Notes: generated by a model not told the origin, from the letters alone. A stretch of DNA of 64,000 nt from Hymenobacter sp. DG25B (GCF_000801315.1 NZ_CP010054.1:2914001-2978000), one strand, 5' to 3'; positions 34,936 through 45,976 are shown, counted from the stretch's first letter. Numbers and translations: made by a program.

Positions 34936-36363
34936 TTACTTACCCACCACCTTAAACAGCATGCCCGAGGACAGCTTGGTGGAAGTTTGCATACCGTTTA
35001 GAATAGCCATTTCCTGGTAGCGGCGGGAAGGAACTCCGTTAGCGGCCAGGGCGCTGGCCAGCGTCTGGCCGGCTTTGGCCGTGCGGATGCGAATGCGCTC
35101 CGGGGCTTTGTTGATTTTAGCGGCATCGGTGAGGCGACGGAAGCCCTGGGCCGTGTTCTGGAAAGTGGGGCCGTACGAGTTCAGCGTCTGGGGGGCACAC
35201 AGGCCAATAAGGGCATAGATGGTTTGCCCATCCTGAATGAGGTAGCTGAGCGTGCTGGCCGATACGCCCTGCTGGCCCACCTGGTCGCCCTGCACAGCCA
35301 GTGCAGGGAAGCCGTTGATGGTGGTGCGGCTGGCCTGCGGCGACTGCAGATTAAGCTGTTTCGCCAGCACCTGGGCGGCTTCGTCCAGGGAATTGCCCGG
35401 GGCCAGCGTCAGAATCTGAACAGCCTTGCCATTGGGCTCTGCCATCTGAAACTGCTGGGGCGAGTTCTGGCTTTTCCAGCCACGAGGCACCGGAAACTGA
35501 AATTTCATTTCGGGGTGGTAGAACACGCTGTTTTCCACGTAGCCCTGGCGCGGGTCTTCGCCATACACCAGACCATCGAGGCGGCGCAGGTACTGGTTAC
35601 GATTTACGGCCAGCTGGCGGCCGCCCACGTTCTGCTTGGCCTGGGCGGCCAGCTTTTTCACCGTGGTGTAGCGGTCGGCGGAATTGGGGTGGGTAGAGAG
35701 GAACGTGGGGATGCTAGCGGCGCCGCTGGCCTGTTCGGTGCGCTGCAGCGTCTGAAAGAAATCGGCCATGTGGGAGGCATCAAACCCGATTTTGGTGGAG
35801 TACTTCACGCCTAGCTGGTCGGCTTCGGTTTCATCACCGCGACCATATTTCAGCATGCCCAGACCTACCACCTGCTGCGCCACCCCACCCACCGACTGCA
35901 TAAGGCGGGGAGCGACAATAGAGCCTAACAGAAAGCCAATACCTGCCACCGTGCTGCGGGTTTGCTGCTTCTGTCCATGGTGTGCGGTAATGTGGCCAAT
36001 TTCGTGCCCCAGTACGCCGGAGAACTGGGCTTCATCATTGAAATAAGCCAGAATACCACGCGTGAAATACACGTGACCATCAGGAGTAGCAAAGGCGTTG
36101 ATAACGGGGGAATCCAGCACAGTGAAGCCTTTTACATCGGCCGGGCGGTCGGATACGCGGCCCATGGCGCTACCTTTTTGGTCCATAAACTGCTGCAGGG
36201 CCGTGTTATTGAGCAGGCCAAACATGGCCACTACCTGAGGGTCGGGCTGGGCGCCCTGCACCGGGGCAGCAGCATTTACGGTAGCGCCCGTGGAGGAGCT
36301 TAACAGCGGCAGGAGTGCCAGTAAAGCACCCACGCTGAGGTTTCGAAAGAGAGACTTTTTCAT
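34936..36363 (-). CDS. Secreted M48 metallopeptidase (paralog 1)
   Basis: 475 residues with a signal peptide (LSVGALLALLPLLSSSTG). M48 catalytic features: GHEIGHITAHH (zinc-binding HExxH) and the third ligand region RGDETEADQLGVKY. The middle part is a BepA-like helical and PsbP-like segment (YHPEMKFQFPVPRGWKSQN). The last 65 residues (TAKAGQTLASALAANGVP, then MAILNGM) look LysM-like. Probably a periplasmic envelope-quality protease. It is the downstream member of a tandem pair with strong similarity to the gene at 36483, which suggests a local duplication. Confidence 0.9.
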   Translation of the reverse strand: MKKSLFRNLSVGALLALLPLLSSSTGATVNAAAPVQGAQPDPQVVAMFGLLNNTALQQFMDQKGSAMGRVSDRPADVKGFTVLDSPVINAFATPDGHVYFTRGILAYFNDEAQFSGVLGHEIGHITAHHGQKQQTRSTVAGIGFLLGSIVAPRLMQSVGGVAQQVVGLGMLKYGRGDETEADQLGVKYSTKIGFDASHMADFFQTLQRTEQASGAASIPTFLSTHPNSADRYTTVKKLAAQAKQNVGGRQLAVNRNQYLRRLDGLVYGEDPRQGYVENSVFYHPEMKFQFPVPRGWKSQNSPQQFQMAEPNGKAVQILTLAPGNSLDEAAQVLAKQLNLQSPQASRTTINGFPALAVQGDQVGQQGVSASTLSYLIQDGQTIYALIGLCAPQTLNSYGPTFQNTAQGFRRLTDAAKINKAPERIRIRTAKAGQTLASALAANGVPSRRYQEMAILNGMQTSTKLSSGMLFKVVGK

Positions 36364-36482
36364 GGGAGTACAATAGGAAAATCAGGCCAACAGTGGCCGG
36401 ATGGCCTGCCAAACAGCACCAAGGCACCATTCAGCAGGCATTTGGCAGAGTATAGACCAATTTCGGGCCAAACCTTTCCGGC

Positions 36483-37946
36483 CTATTTCTCCACTACTTT
36501 AATGAGGGAGCCAGCATTTACCTGTTCGTTCAGTTGCATGCCGTTCAGGATGGCCATTTCCTCCAGGCGCTTTTCAGGTACGTTGTAGGAGCGCAGGGCG
36601 GCGGCCAGGTTGCTGCGCAGCTTCAGGGTCTTGATGCGCACGCGCTCCGGCTTGCGGTTCAGCTTGTCGGGGTCGGTGAGGCGCTGGAAGGCTTCGGCTA
36701 CGCTGGTAAACTGGGGCGCGTAGCTGGGGAAATCGGCCGGGGCAGATACACCGATGAGGGCGAAGATGGTTTTACCATCCTGAATGAGGTAAGTGAGCGT
36801 GCGCACGCCGGCCACCTGCTGGCCGGTTTGCTGGTCCTGCTGCACCTGGTCGGCTACGAAAGCCAGGGCGGGAAAGCCGTTGATGGTGGTTTTCTTAGAA
36901 TCAGTGGGCTGCAGGCTGAGCTGCTTGGCCAGGTTCTGGGCGGCTTCCTCCAGGGAGTTGCCGGGGGCCAGCATCAGCATTTGCAGCGCCTTGCCGGCGG
37001 GGTCGGCCATCTGGAATTGCTGGGGCGTATTCTGGTACTTCCAGCCCTGGGGTACGGGGAAGCGGAACTTCAGCTCGGGATGGTAGAACACGTTGTTTTC
37101 CACGAAGCCCTGCTTGGGGTCTTCCCCGTACACAATGCCGTCAATCATGCGCAGGTACTGGTCGCGGTTGATGGCCAACTTGGGGTTGCCGTTTTTCTGC
37201 TTCCAGTCGGCAGCCAACTGTTTTACGGTGTTGTAGCGGTCCTCGGGGTTAGGGTGCGTGCTGAGGAAGTCGGGAATGGCTTCGGCACCGCTCTGGGCCT
37301 GCTCCCGGGCAAGGGTCTGGAAGAAATCGGCCATTTCGGAAGCATCATACCCAATTTTGGAGGAGTATTGCACCCCCAGCTCATCGGACTGCCGCTCATC
37401 ATCACGGCCAAACTTTAGGAACAGCAGCTGCATGCCCTGCATGGCCTGCTCGCCAAACTGCGCCAGCTTGGGTGAGGCAATCATGGCCCCCATCAAACCC
37501 ACCTGCCCAATAATGGCGCTGGTTTGCTGCTTGGCGGAGTGCCGGGCCGTTACGTGGCCAATTTCGTGACCCAGCACGCCGGCAAACTGCGCTTCGTTGT
37601 TGAAGTGGGCCATAATGCCGCGCGTGAAATACACGTAGCCACCGGGAATGGCAAAGGCGTTGATAATGGGCGAATCAACAATGCGAAAGTTGTAGGTCAG
37701 CTCGGGGCGGTGCGAGATGGCGCCCATCTGCTTGCCCTTTTCATTGATGAACTTCTGCAGCTTATCATCGGGATACAAGCCAAACTGGGCCACCACGGCG
37801 GGGTCCGACTGCTGACCCATGGCCAGCTCCTGCCCTTCCGACACCAGCATCACTTCTTTTTTGCCGGTGACGGGGTTGGTAGCGCAGGCATTTAGGAACA
37901 GCGCGGCCGCAACCGAGCTGCTTAACAGGAAAGGACGTATTTTCAT
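36483..37946 (-). CDS. M48 metallopeptidase lipoprotein (paralog 2)
   Basis: 487 residues. The signal ends in a lipobox-like ALFLNAC, so it is probably a lipoprotein, unlike paralog 1. The motif NPVTGKKEVMLVSEGQELAM follows, typical of M48 lipoproteins. Catalytic features: GHEIGHVTARH and RDDERQSDELGVQY. The C-terminal LysM-like segment is shared with paralog 1, and the order of all parts is the same. The gap between the two genes is 119 bases, without a strong terminator, so cotranscription is possible. The function is likely in envelope proteolysis; the substrate is unknown. Confidence 0.92.
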   Translation of the reverse strand: MKIRPFLLSSSVAAALFLNACATNPVTGKKEVMLVSEGQELAMGQQSDPAVVAQFGLYPDDKLQKFINEKGKQMGAISHRPELTYNFRIVDSPIINAFAIPGGYVYFTRGIMAHFNNEAQFAGVLGHEIGHVTARHSAKQQTSAIIGQVGLMGAMIASPKLAQFGEQAMQGMQLLFLKFGRDDERQSDELGVQYSSKIGYDASEMADFFQTLAREQAQSGAEAIPDFLSTHPNPEDRYNTVKQLAADWKQKNGNPKLAINRDQYLRMIDGIVYGEDPKQGFVENNVFYHPELKFRFPVPQGWKYQNTPQQFQMADPAGKALQMLMLAPGNSLEEAAQNLAKQLSLQPTDSKKTTINGFPALAFVADQVQQDQQTGQQVAGVRTLTYLIQDGKTIFALIGVSAPADFPSYAPQFTSVAEAFQRLTDPDKLNRKPERVRIKTLKLRSNLAAALRSYNVPEKRLEEMAILNGMQLNEQVNAGSLIKVVEK

Positions 37947-38073
37947 GGGAGGGAGAATTGGTGGGAAAGAAGAGCGGAACAGGCATCCCGCCGGGGCAAA
38001 GCCTCCTTATAGTAGACAAAGGCCATGCCGCAACGGGTAGCCCTTGCAACGCAATGCTCCGGTAGAGGTTACG

Positions 38074-39402
38074 TTAGGCTGGTTTGGGGCTTTGCTCCTC
38101 TGATTTCTCCTCATCTTCCTGCTCGGCTTCCGCCAGCTGCTGATCTTCCAGCTCTACGGTGGTGGGGCGCCCGTGCCACCGGTCCAGCCAGTTCATGACG
38201 GGCGTAGCCAGCATACCGTGTACTATGATGGAGGTAAGCACCGTGAAGCCCGTAATAGCCCACAGCTCCCGCATCTGCGGAAAATCGGCCTTGGTGACGG
38301 CAAAAGCCAGATAAAAGAAGGAGCCGATACCCCGGATGCCGAAGGTGGAAATAACCAGTCGCTCCGGGAAATTGAGGCGCGAAATGCGGCTGCGCCACAG
38401 CGTTAGCATGCCGCCCAACGGCCGCAGCAGAAACAGCGCAAAAAGCCCCAGCCCCGCGCCGCGCCAGGTGAGCGGGGCCAGCAGCCCGCGCGCCAGGGCG
38501 CCGCCAAAAAGAATCAGAATAACCACAATGAACAGCCGCTCCAGCTGGTCCGTGAATTCGTGCATCTCGGTATGGTACTCGTGGCTACGCTCGTGGGCGC
38601 GCAGCGTAATGGCGGCAATAAAAACTGCCAGGAAACCATACCCGTGCAGCATCTCCGTAACCCCATAGGCCACCAGTGTAACAGAAAGCGCTACAAACCC
38701 ATAGGCCTCCGGGTTGATCCGAATGCGGTGAGGCAGGTCAAAAATCAGGAATGACAAGACTTTGCCGGCCATCCAGCCGCCTACTACGCCCGCCCCCAGT
38801 CGGTAGAGCATATCCATCCAGGCCCACTCCAGCAGCCGCTCCGAAATAGACAGCGTAGAGGGCAGCAACGCCAGCGCCAGGTACACAAACGGAAAGGCCA
38901 GCCCATCATTCAGGCCAGCTTCGCCCGTGAGAGCAAAGCGCACATTGTCTTCGCGGCCCTCGCCGGGGTTGCCCACCTGCACGTCGCCGGCCAGTACGGG
39001 GTCGGTGGGAGCCAGGGTGGCCGCCAGCAGCAGCGCTGAGGCCGGCAGCAGGCCCGCCAGACGCCAGGCCACCACCATAAAGCCAGCAATGGATACCACC
39101 ATGAGAATGAGCACCAGTTGCAGGGGCACGCGCCAGCGCCAGAACGAAAACGGCCGGTCTATCTTGAGGCCGGTACCGGTGAGGGCCACAATCACGCACA
39201 GCTCCGTGAGGTGCGTGGTGAAAGGCGCATACCGGACAGGATCCGGGTTGGGCAGGCCCAGGGGCAAGGAATATACCAACGCCCCCAGCCCTACAAACAG
39301 AATGGGGTACGAAAGCGGATATTTGCGAAGCAGGGAAGGCAGCCAGGCTACAGCCAGAATGGCTATACCCATTACTACCAAAGCCAAGTTGTAGAGCGAC
39401 AT
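38074..39402 (-). CDS. CPA1-type cation:proton antiporter
   Basis: Inner-membrane sodium (or potassium)/proton exchanger, 442 residues with about 12 helices. Landmarks: TGTGLKIDRPFSFWRWR, LLAATLAPTDPVLAGDVQVG, and the catalytic ND pair in GEAGLNDGLAFPFVY, which marks the electroneutral CPA1/NhaP group. RGIGSFFYLAFA comes late in the protein. The tail of about 35 residues is rich in Glu and Gln. It starts at the ATG at 39402 and is divergent from the DUF2157 gene. A second antiporter (NhaA) is 9 kb away but of a different family. Confidence 0.93.
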   Translation of the reverse strand: MSLYNLALVVMGIAILAVAWLPSLLRKYPLSYPILFVGLGALVYSLPLGLPNPDPVRYAPFTTHLTELCVIVALTGTGLKIDRPFSFWRWRVPLQLVLILMVVSIAGFMVVAWRLAGLLPASALLLAATLAPTDPVLAGDVQVGNPGEGREDNVRFALTGEAGLNDGLAFPFVYLALALLPSTLSISERLLEWAWMDMLYRLGAGVVGGWMAGKVLSFLIFDLPHRIRINPEAYGFVALSVTLVAYGVTEMLHGYGFLAVFIAAITLRAHERSHEYHTEMHEFTDQLERLFIVVILILFGGALARGLLAPLTWRGAGLGLFALFLLRPLGGMLTLWRSRISRLNFPERLVISTFGIRGIGSFFYLAFAVTKADFPQMRELWAITGFTVLTSIIVHGMLATPVMNWLDRWHGRPTTVELEDQQLAEAEQEDEEKSEEQSPKPA

Positions 39403-39583
39403 CCAACGGAGGTGAGGAGAGGCAGAAGTAAGTACCGCTTACGCAAGTGCGCCGCTTTTGGCTACCACGCGTTGCTGGAGGAAGTGGAGGTTAAATTTCA
39501 AAAACCGCCGGGCGGTGCCTGCCGTCCGGTACCGGAAAAATGCTATGTTTACCTGGCAGCAGTAGCCCGCTGCCCGGCCTATT

Positions 39584-40576
39584 ATGACAGAGAAGATTCT
39601 TGCCTCCCTGCGGGCCCAAAAGCTGGTATCGGCGGAGCAGGCTGCGGCTATTACCACCTACGAGCAGACCAAGCCTTTTGCGCTCTACTACGAGCTGCGG
39701 GCACTACTCGCGCTGGGCGTCACGCTGCTGAGCACCGGGCTGGGCCTGCTGATTTATCAGCATATTGACAGCATTGGCCATGGCTTTATAGTGGCGGGCA
39801 TAGCGCTGCTTAGCGCCGGGGCGTTTGCCTACGCCTACCGGAAGCGGCAGCCGTTTACCTGGCAGACCAACCCCACCCTTACTACCGGCGCCGACTACGC
39901 CCTACTGCTGGCCTGCCTCACCTTTCTCACGCTGGTAGGTTACCTGCAGTACCAGTATAACCTGTTTGGCAGCCGCTACGGCCTGCTGGTGCTGCTGCCC
40001 ACCCTCGTGTTCTTTTACTGCGCCTACCGCTTCGACCACCGCGGGGTGCTGTCTATGGCCATTACCGGGCTGGCCGCCTGGGTGGGCGTAACCATAGCGC
40101 CCCTGTCGGTTTTCACCCAAAACAACTATGCCCTCCCCCACCTGAGCTATGCTGCGCTTGGCTTGGGGCTGTTACTGTGCGCAGTAGGGCTGTTTTCTGA
40201 ACATGAGGACCGCAAAAGGCACTTCGCCTACTCCTATCTGCTGCTGGGCAGTAATCTGGCCCTAGTGGCCGCCAGCAGCACCTTGTGGCATGATGCCGCG
40301 GAGCTGCGCTTTCTACCCCCGGTGCTGGCGGCACTGCTGATTCTGGCCCTGAGTGGGGGCTTGTACTGGTACGCCCGCCGGAGCCACTCCTACGTTTTTC
40401 TGCTGCTGGGGGCGCTGTACGGGTATATGGCCTTCACCTACCTTTTCTTTCAGCTGCACAGCTCCATCAACATAACATTAGCCTTCCTGTATTTTCCGCT
40501 TTCCACAATTGGAGCCATTCGGCTGCTCTTCAACCTGAAAAAGATTATGGGAATCCATGAAAGCAAAGGCGTATAA
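39584..40576 (+). CDS. DUF2157 membrane protein
   Basis: 330 residues. A soluble head of 45 residues (KILASLRAQKLVSAEQAAAI) is followed by about 10 hydrophobic helices, the DUF2157 layout. The function is unknown. The ATG at 39584 follows a TATGTTTA word at 39544-39551 that resembles a -7 element. The stop overlaps the start of the next membrane-protein gene by 20 bases, so the pair is translationally linked and probably works together. Confidence 0.82.
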   Translation: MTEKILASLRAQKLVSAEQAAAITTYEQTKPFALYYELRALLALGVTLLSTGLGLLIYQHIDSIGHGFIVAGIALLSAGAFAYAYRKRQPFTWQTNPTLTTGADYALLLACLTFLTLVGYLQYQYNLFGSRYGLLVLLPTLVFFYCAYRFDHRGVLSMAITGLAAWVGVTIAPLSVFTQNNYALPHLSYAALGLGLLLCAVGLFSEHEDRKRHFAYSYLLLGSNLALVAASSTLWHDAAELRFLPPVLAALLILALSGGLYWYARRSHSYVFLLLGALYGYMAFTYLFFQLHSSINITLAFLYFPLSTIGAIRLLFNLKKIMGIHESKGV

Positions 40577-41774
40577 CGAACAGAGGATTTTCAATGGACT
40601 GGTGCAGCAAGCCGCCCGGCGGTGGAACAAACTCAATCTGCTATCAGCGGAGCAAGTGAAGTCAATAACCTTGGCGTATCCCGATGACCACTATGCCCCG
40701 CACCTGCTTACAAAAATTGCGCTCTTCATCCTCACCTGTATTGGCACTTTTGGGGCAGCGCTGTTCGTGTTCCTGATGGTTGGCTCCTTCTCGCAGTATG
40801 GCTTGCAGGAAGAACAGCTGTTTATCGCAGGCTCTGTACTCTGTGGCTTAGGTGCCTTTTTTTTTCTGGGAGTAGTAATTGCTAATGATAGGCTGTACCG
40901 CTCCGGTCCCGATAATGCCTTGCTCTACCTCGGCCTGAGCTTTCTAGTGGCCGCTCTGTGGCTCTTGTACAGCCTGGTACTACCGGGCCCCATGCAGGCG
41001 GAAGGATTAATTGCCCGCGGGCTGCTGTGGCAGCTACTGCTGCCCGTTTGGCTTGTACTGCTGGCAGCGGTGCTGCGCTACGCCGACCCTGTGGTAGCGA
41101 CTGCAAGCCTGGCAACGTACCTGGCAATTGTGGCCACCTTTACGTTGCAGTTCACGCTGGGCAAAGCGCTACTGCCGTTTGTGCTGATGCTGGCTGCCGG
41201 TGGTAGCTACTACACCGTAAAGCACCTCTCTCGTCGTCCCGATGCCTACTACCACACCAGCCTGCTGACCACAAAAGTCCTTTCAATAGCATGCTTTTAC
41301 CTGGCCGGCAACTACCTGATAGTGCGCGAAGGCAACGCCCTGCTCCATAACCTGCCGGTTTCCACCCAAATCAGCTTCGCGCCGCTTTTTTACTTTTTCA
41401 CGGCAGCTATTCCCCTGCTGTACCTCTACACGGCATTGCGGCGCGCCGACCGTATTTTTCTGCACACTGGCCTGCTTACCCTGGCATTTTCTCTGTATAC
41501 CATTCGGTTTTACCGGCAGGTGTTACCCCTGGAAGTGGCGCTTACCCTGGGCGGCGCGGCGCTTATTCTGGTAGCGGGCTGGGCACTGCGCTACCTGCGA
41601 CCCGCCCGCCACGGCCTCACCTCCGAGCCAGCCAACAGCCCCGCTTTTGCGCACCTGAACCTGGAAGCGTTGGTTACCTCTCACCTCACTGAACACAGCC
41701 TGAAAGTACCGGAGCGGGGCTTTCAGTTTGGCGGTGGCTCTTCGGGTGGTGGTGGCGCCGTTGGGGAATATTAA
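40557..41774 (+). CDS. DUF2157/DUF4401-like membrane protein
   Basis: 405 residues. The N-terminus (FNGLVQQAARRWNKLNLLSAEQVKSI) parallels that of the upstream gene. About 10 helices follow, then a soluble C-terminal tail that ends in a glycine cluster (FQFGGGSSGGGGAVGEY). That type of Gly/Ser ending is common in TPM/DUF-type membrane proteins of this phylum. The function is unknown. It overlaps the upstream gene by 20 bases in a different frame. Confidence 0.78.
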   Translation: MKAKAYNEQRIFNGLVQQAARRWNKLNLLSAEQVKSITLAYPDDHYAPHLLTKIALFILTCIGTFGAALFVFLMVGSFSQYGLQEEQLFIAGSVLCGLGAFFFLGVVIANDRLYRSGPDNALLYLGLSFLVAALWLLYSLVLPGPMQAEGLIARGLLWQLLLPVWLVLLAAVLRYADPVVATASLATYLAIVATFTLQFTLGKALLPFVLMLAAGGSYYTVKHLSRRPDAYYHTSLLTTKVLSIACFYLAGNYLIVREGNALLHNLPVSTQISFAPLFYFFTAAIPLLYLYTALRRADRIFLHTGLLTLAFSLYTIRFYRQVLPLEVALTLGGAALILVAGWALRYLRPARHGLTSEPANSPAFAHLNLEALVTSHLTEHSLKVPERGFQFGGGSSGGGGAVGEY

Positions 41775-41808
41775 GCAAGCACAAGAGTCTGGCGTTTGAT
41801 TTTCCGGG

Positions 41809-43140
41809 CTACGGCCGGCGCCCGTTCACGGCGGTGCGCTGGTAGCCAATGAGCAAATCGGCGCGGGAGCCCGGCGGGCGGTAATACACCAGCAGGTCGT
41901 ACTCATTTTCGGTTTCCTGGTGGCTGCCTTCAAAGTAGGCTTCGTTGGGAACGGCGGCTCCGCCCACGGCAAAGGAGTAGTTGTAATAGCCCTGCTTCAG
42001 CAGCGCGTGGCCCGTGTATTCCTGCTGGGCAGCATCGTACGTCAGTTTGAACTCCTCTTTTAGCTGCCAGTCAGACAAAGCGCCCAGCACGTACACCGGG
42101 CCAGGAGCGGCTTGTGGGGCGCGTAGCCGGAAAGTAACGTCCAGGTAATCGGCGTTAGTGGCGCCGTTGCCGTAGTCGCGGCTCTCGAACACGCGCTGGC
42201 CATTCACGTCCTCGTACTGGGTGTAGGCCTGCTCGCGGCGGGTAGCTTCGGGCTGCAGCAGGGCCGCGCGCGGGGTGGCCTCGGCATTTAGCTTGGCTAC
42301 CCCTACGCCCAAGGCGCGGTAGCTGCGCAAATCCACAAACCGGTACTCTGACAGACCCAGAAAGGCATTTTCAAAGTTAAAATATTGGTATTCCAGCCGC
42401 CGTTCCGCATCGCGCACAAAGGTGGGGCGCAGGTTATAATGGGCGTTGTCCCACCGGAAATTCTGCCGCAATACCACTTTCACTTCCTGCGCCGGGTTTA
42501 CCAGGTTCACGCCCCCGTAGCTAATGCCAAAGTTGAGCTGCTGCATGGTGTAGCGCTCCTGTCCCGCGGCCAGCGGGCCCGGCTGCAGGAAGGTGCGCAC
42601 CTGCTCTTCGTACACCAGCACCCGGCGCGAAAGCAGCGGCGTGCCCGCCCCGTTTTGCACCACCAGCAGGTAGTTACCGCTGATTTTCACGCGCGGCACC
42701 CGCAACCGGTAGTGGAAATACGGCACCCGGGTATTCACGGAGGTGCGGTAATCCGTCAGCAGAAACTCGTTGATGTCACTCAGAAACTGAATATCGGTGA
42801 GAATGGAGGGCGTCCAGTCCACGTTGCAATGCACCAGCTTAGCGGTGAGGCGCTGGCTTTGCTGGCCCAATACGTCAAACTCCAGCACCACAGGCTGCGC
42901 CTGGGCCAGCGGCACTACGGGCGGCTCAAACACCTCGGTGGGTTGCCCGGAGCCTACGTAGCATTGCACCGACTGCACATCTTTGGAGTAGATATAGTCC
43001 TGGTAGCGCAGTGCCACCTTCGGCGTTTGCACCGGGCTGCTCTGGCCCGTTCGGGCAGCGTTAGGGTCGGTTATTGGCGTACCCAGGGGCACGCAGGCGG
43101 TGGCGAGGAAAAGCAGAGCGGGTGCGAAACGGTGATGCAT
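41809..43140 (-). CDS. DUF5103 type IX secretion system plug protein
   Basis: 443 residues, a predicted outer-membrane lipoprotein (signal ending LATAC). The DUF5103 pattern is clear: QDYIYSKDVQSVQCYVG at the start, the WTPSILTDIQFLSDINEFLLTDY-type segment in the middle (about 110-135), YFHYRLRVP, LQQLNFGIS-type strands, and a C-terminal Ig-like domain with YVLGALSDWQLKEEFKL. In Flavobacterium the homologous plug closes the SprA translocon from the periplasmic side. This supports type IX secretion in the organism. The start is the ATG at 43140, 22 bases from the left REPIN. Confidence 0.88.
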   Translation of the reverse strand: MHHRFAPALLFLATACVPLGTPITDPNAARTGQSSPVQTPKVALRYQDYIYSKDVQSVQCYVGSGQPTEVFEPPVVPLAQAQPVVLEFDVLGQQSQRLTAKLVHCNVDWTPSILTDIQFLSDINEFLLTDYRTSVNTRVPYFHYRLRVPRVKISGNYLLVVQNGAGTPLLSRRVLVYEEQVRTFLQPGPLAAGQERYTMQQLNFGISYGGVNLVNPAQEVKVVLRQNFRWDNAHYNLRPTFVRDAERRLEYQYFNFENAFLGLSEYRFVDLRSYRALGVGVAKLNAEATPRAALLQPEATRREQAYTQYEDVNGQRVFESRDYGNGATNADYLDVTFRLRAPQAAPGPVYVLGALSDWQLKEEFKLTYDAAQQEYTGHALLKQGYYNYSFAVGGAAVPNEAYFEGSHQETENEYDLLVYYRPPGSRADLLIGYQRTAVNGRRP

Positions 43141-43161
43141 AAGCGCGAATGTAATATGAAT

Positions 43162-43279
43162 AGTAGCGCGAAGCTCCGGCTTCGCGTACGAGCGAAGCGA
43201 GTAGCAAGCTGGCGCTGACGAATAGCTTACGCGTAGAAACTCGCTCTGCTCGTGCGCAAAGCCGGAGCTTCGCGCTACT
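43162..43279. repeat. Left REPIN (paired REP elements)
   Basis: Two inverted REPs: 43162-43192 on the plus strand and 43249-43279 on the minus strand, matching at 29 of 31 bases. Each REP reads AGTAG followed by an 8-bp hairpin CGCGAAGC-TCCG-GCTTCGCG. GTAG at the foot of the hairpin is the hallmark tetranucleotide of REPs recognised by RAYT proteins. The left REP is identical over 31 bases to the left REP of the element on the other side of the RAYT gene. Confidence 0.9.
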
Positions 43280-43300
43280 TTTAACTTAGTAAGTCGGCTT

Positions 43301-43906
43301 ATGGCTAGTTCAGACCTGATTCAATACCGGCGCAACTTGCCCCATATTTTACCACCGGGCACTAACCTGTTTATAACTTTTCGTTTGGCTGATTCCCTGC
43401 CACGTGTTGTGCTTGACCAACTGCGGGATGAATGGAATCTTCTCTCTCAGGAAGATGCTGATGAAAGTGAGGCCTATGCTCGGCAGAAGCGCTACTTCGG
43501 CAGGTTTGACCATCTCCTTGATCAGGCCGACCACGGGCCAATCTGGCTTTCAGAGCCTACAGTGGCAGAAGCAGTGCGCGAGGCCCTTCACTATTATGAT
43601 GACCGGGCGTATCGGCTGATCTGTTACTGCGTTATGCCCAATCATGTCCATCTGGTCATTACGCTACCCGATGATGCGCAGCCCCTGGCCCGCACGCTAC
43701 AATCCATCAAAAGCTATACGGCTGCCAAAGCTAATTTACTGCTACAACGCACTGGCCAGTTCTGGCAGCGGGAAAGCTACGACCACCTGGTGCGTGATGC
43801 TGCCGAAATGGAACGGGTAATAAGCTACGTGCTGGAAAACCCCGTAAAAGCAGGCTTAGTAGATGACTGGCAAATCTGGCCCCATTCGTACTGGAAGGAA
43901 GAGTAG
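43301..43906 (+). CDS. REP-associated tyrosine transposase (RAYT, TnpA_REP type)
   Basis: A Y1/HUH nuclease that acts on single-stranded REP DNA. The 201 residues show FITFRLADSLP (25-35), the HUH motif PNHVHLV (H115, H117), and the catalytic tyrosine Y160 in WQRESYDHLVRD, followed by helices ending in VLENPVKAGLV. The ATG at 43301 lies 22 bases after the left REPIN. The stop codon TAG (43904-43906) falls inside AGTAGCGC, a partial copy of the REP start, 9 bases before the right REPIN. All motifs are intact, so the protein may be active. Confidence 0.94.
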   Translation: MASSDLIQYRRNLPHILPPGTNLFITFRLADSLPRVVLDQLRDEWNLLSQEDADESEAYARQKRYFGRFDHLLDQADHGPIWLSEPTVAEAVREALHYYDDRAYRLICYCVMPNHVHLVITLPDDAQPLARTLQSIKSYTAAKANLLLQRTGQFWQRESYDHLVRDAAEMERVISYVLENPVKAGLVDDWQIWPHSYWKEE

Positions 43907-43915
43907 CGCAAAAAT

Positions 43916-44022
43916 AGTAGCGCGAAGCTCCGGCTTCGCGTACGAGCAACGCGAGTTCCAGGCGTAGGCTGACGCGTGGTTACTCGCTGCACTCGTACGC
44001 GAAGCCGGAGCTTCGCGCTACT
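43916..44022. repeat. Right REPIN (paired REP elements)
   Basis: REPs at 43916-43946 (plus) and 43992-44022 (minus) are perfect inverted copies over 31 bases, with the same GTAG plus 8-bp hairpin. The internal spacers differ between the left and right REPINs (56 and 45 bases), although both contain GCGAG and CTCGCT words. It ends 23 bases from the stop of the convergent ABC-F gene. Confidence 0.92.
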
Positions 44023-44045
44023 ATCTTAATTGATCTAACTCGGCC

Positions 44046-45953
<1,908 letters not shown>

Positions 45954-45976
45954 CTACTTTGCGAGGTATCAGGCCG

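Noticed and set aside
36534..37418. A plus-strand frame of about 290 codons
   Set aside because: It is antisense to the second M48 peptidase, which has clear catalytic motifs.
39439..39657. Minus-strand frame overlapping the DUF2157 start
   Set aside because: It covers the promoter and start of a well-supported gene and shows no domain.
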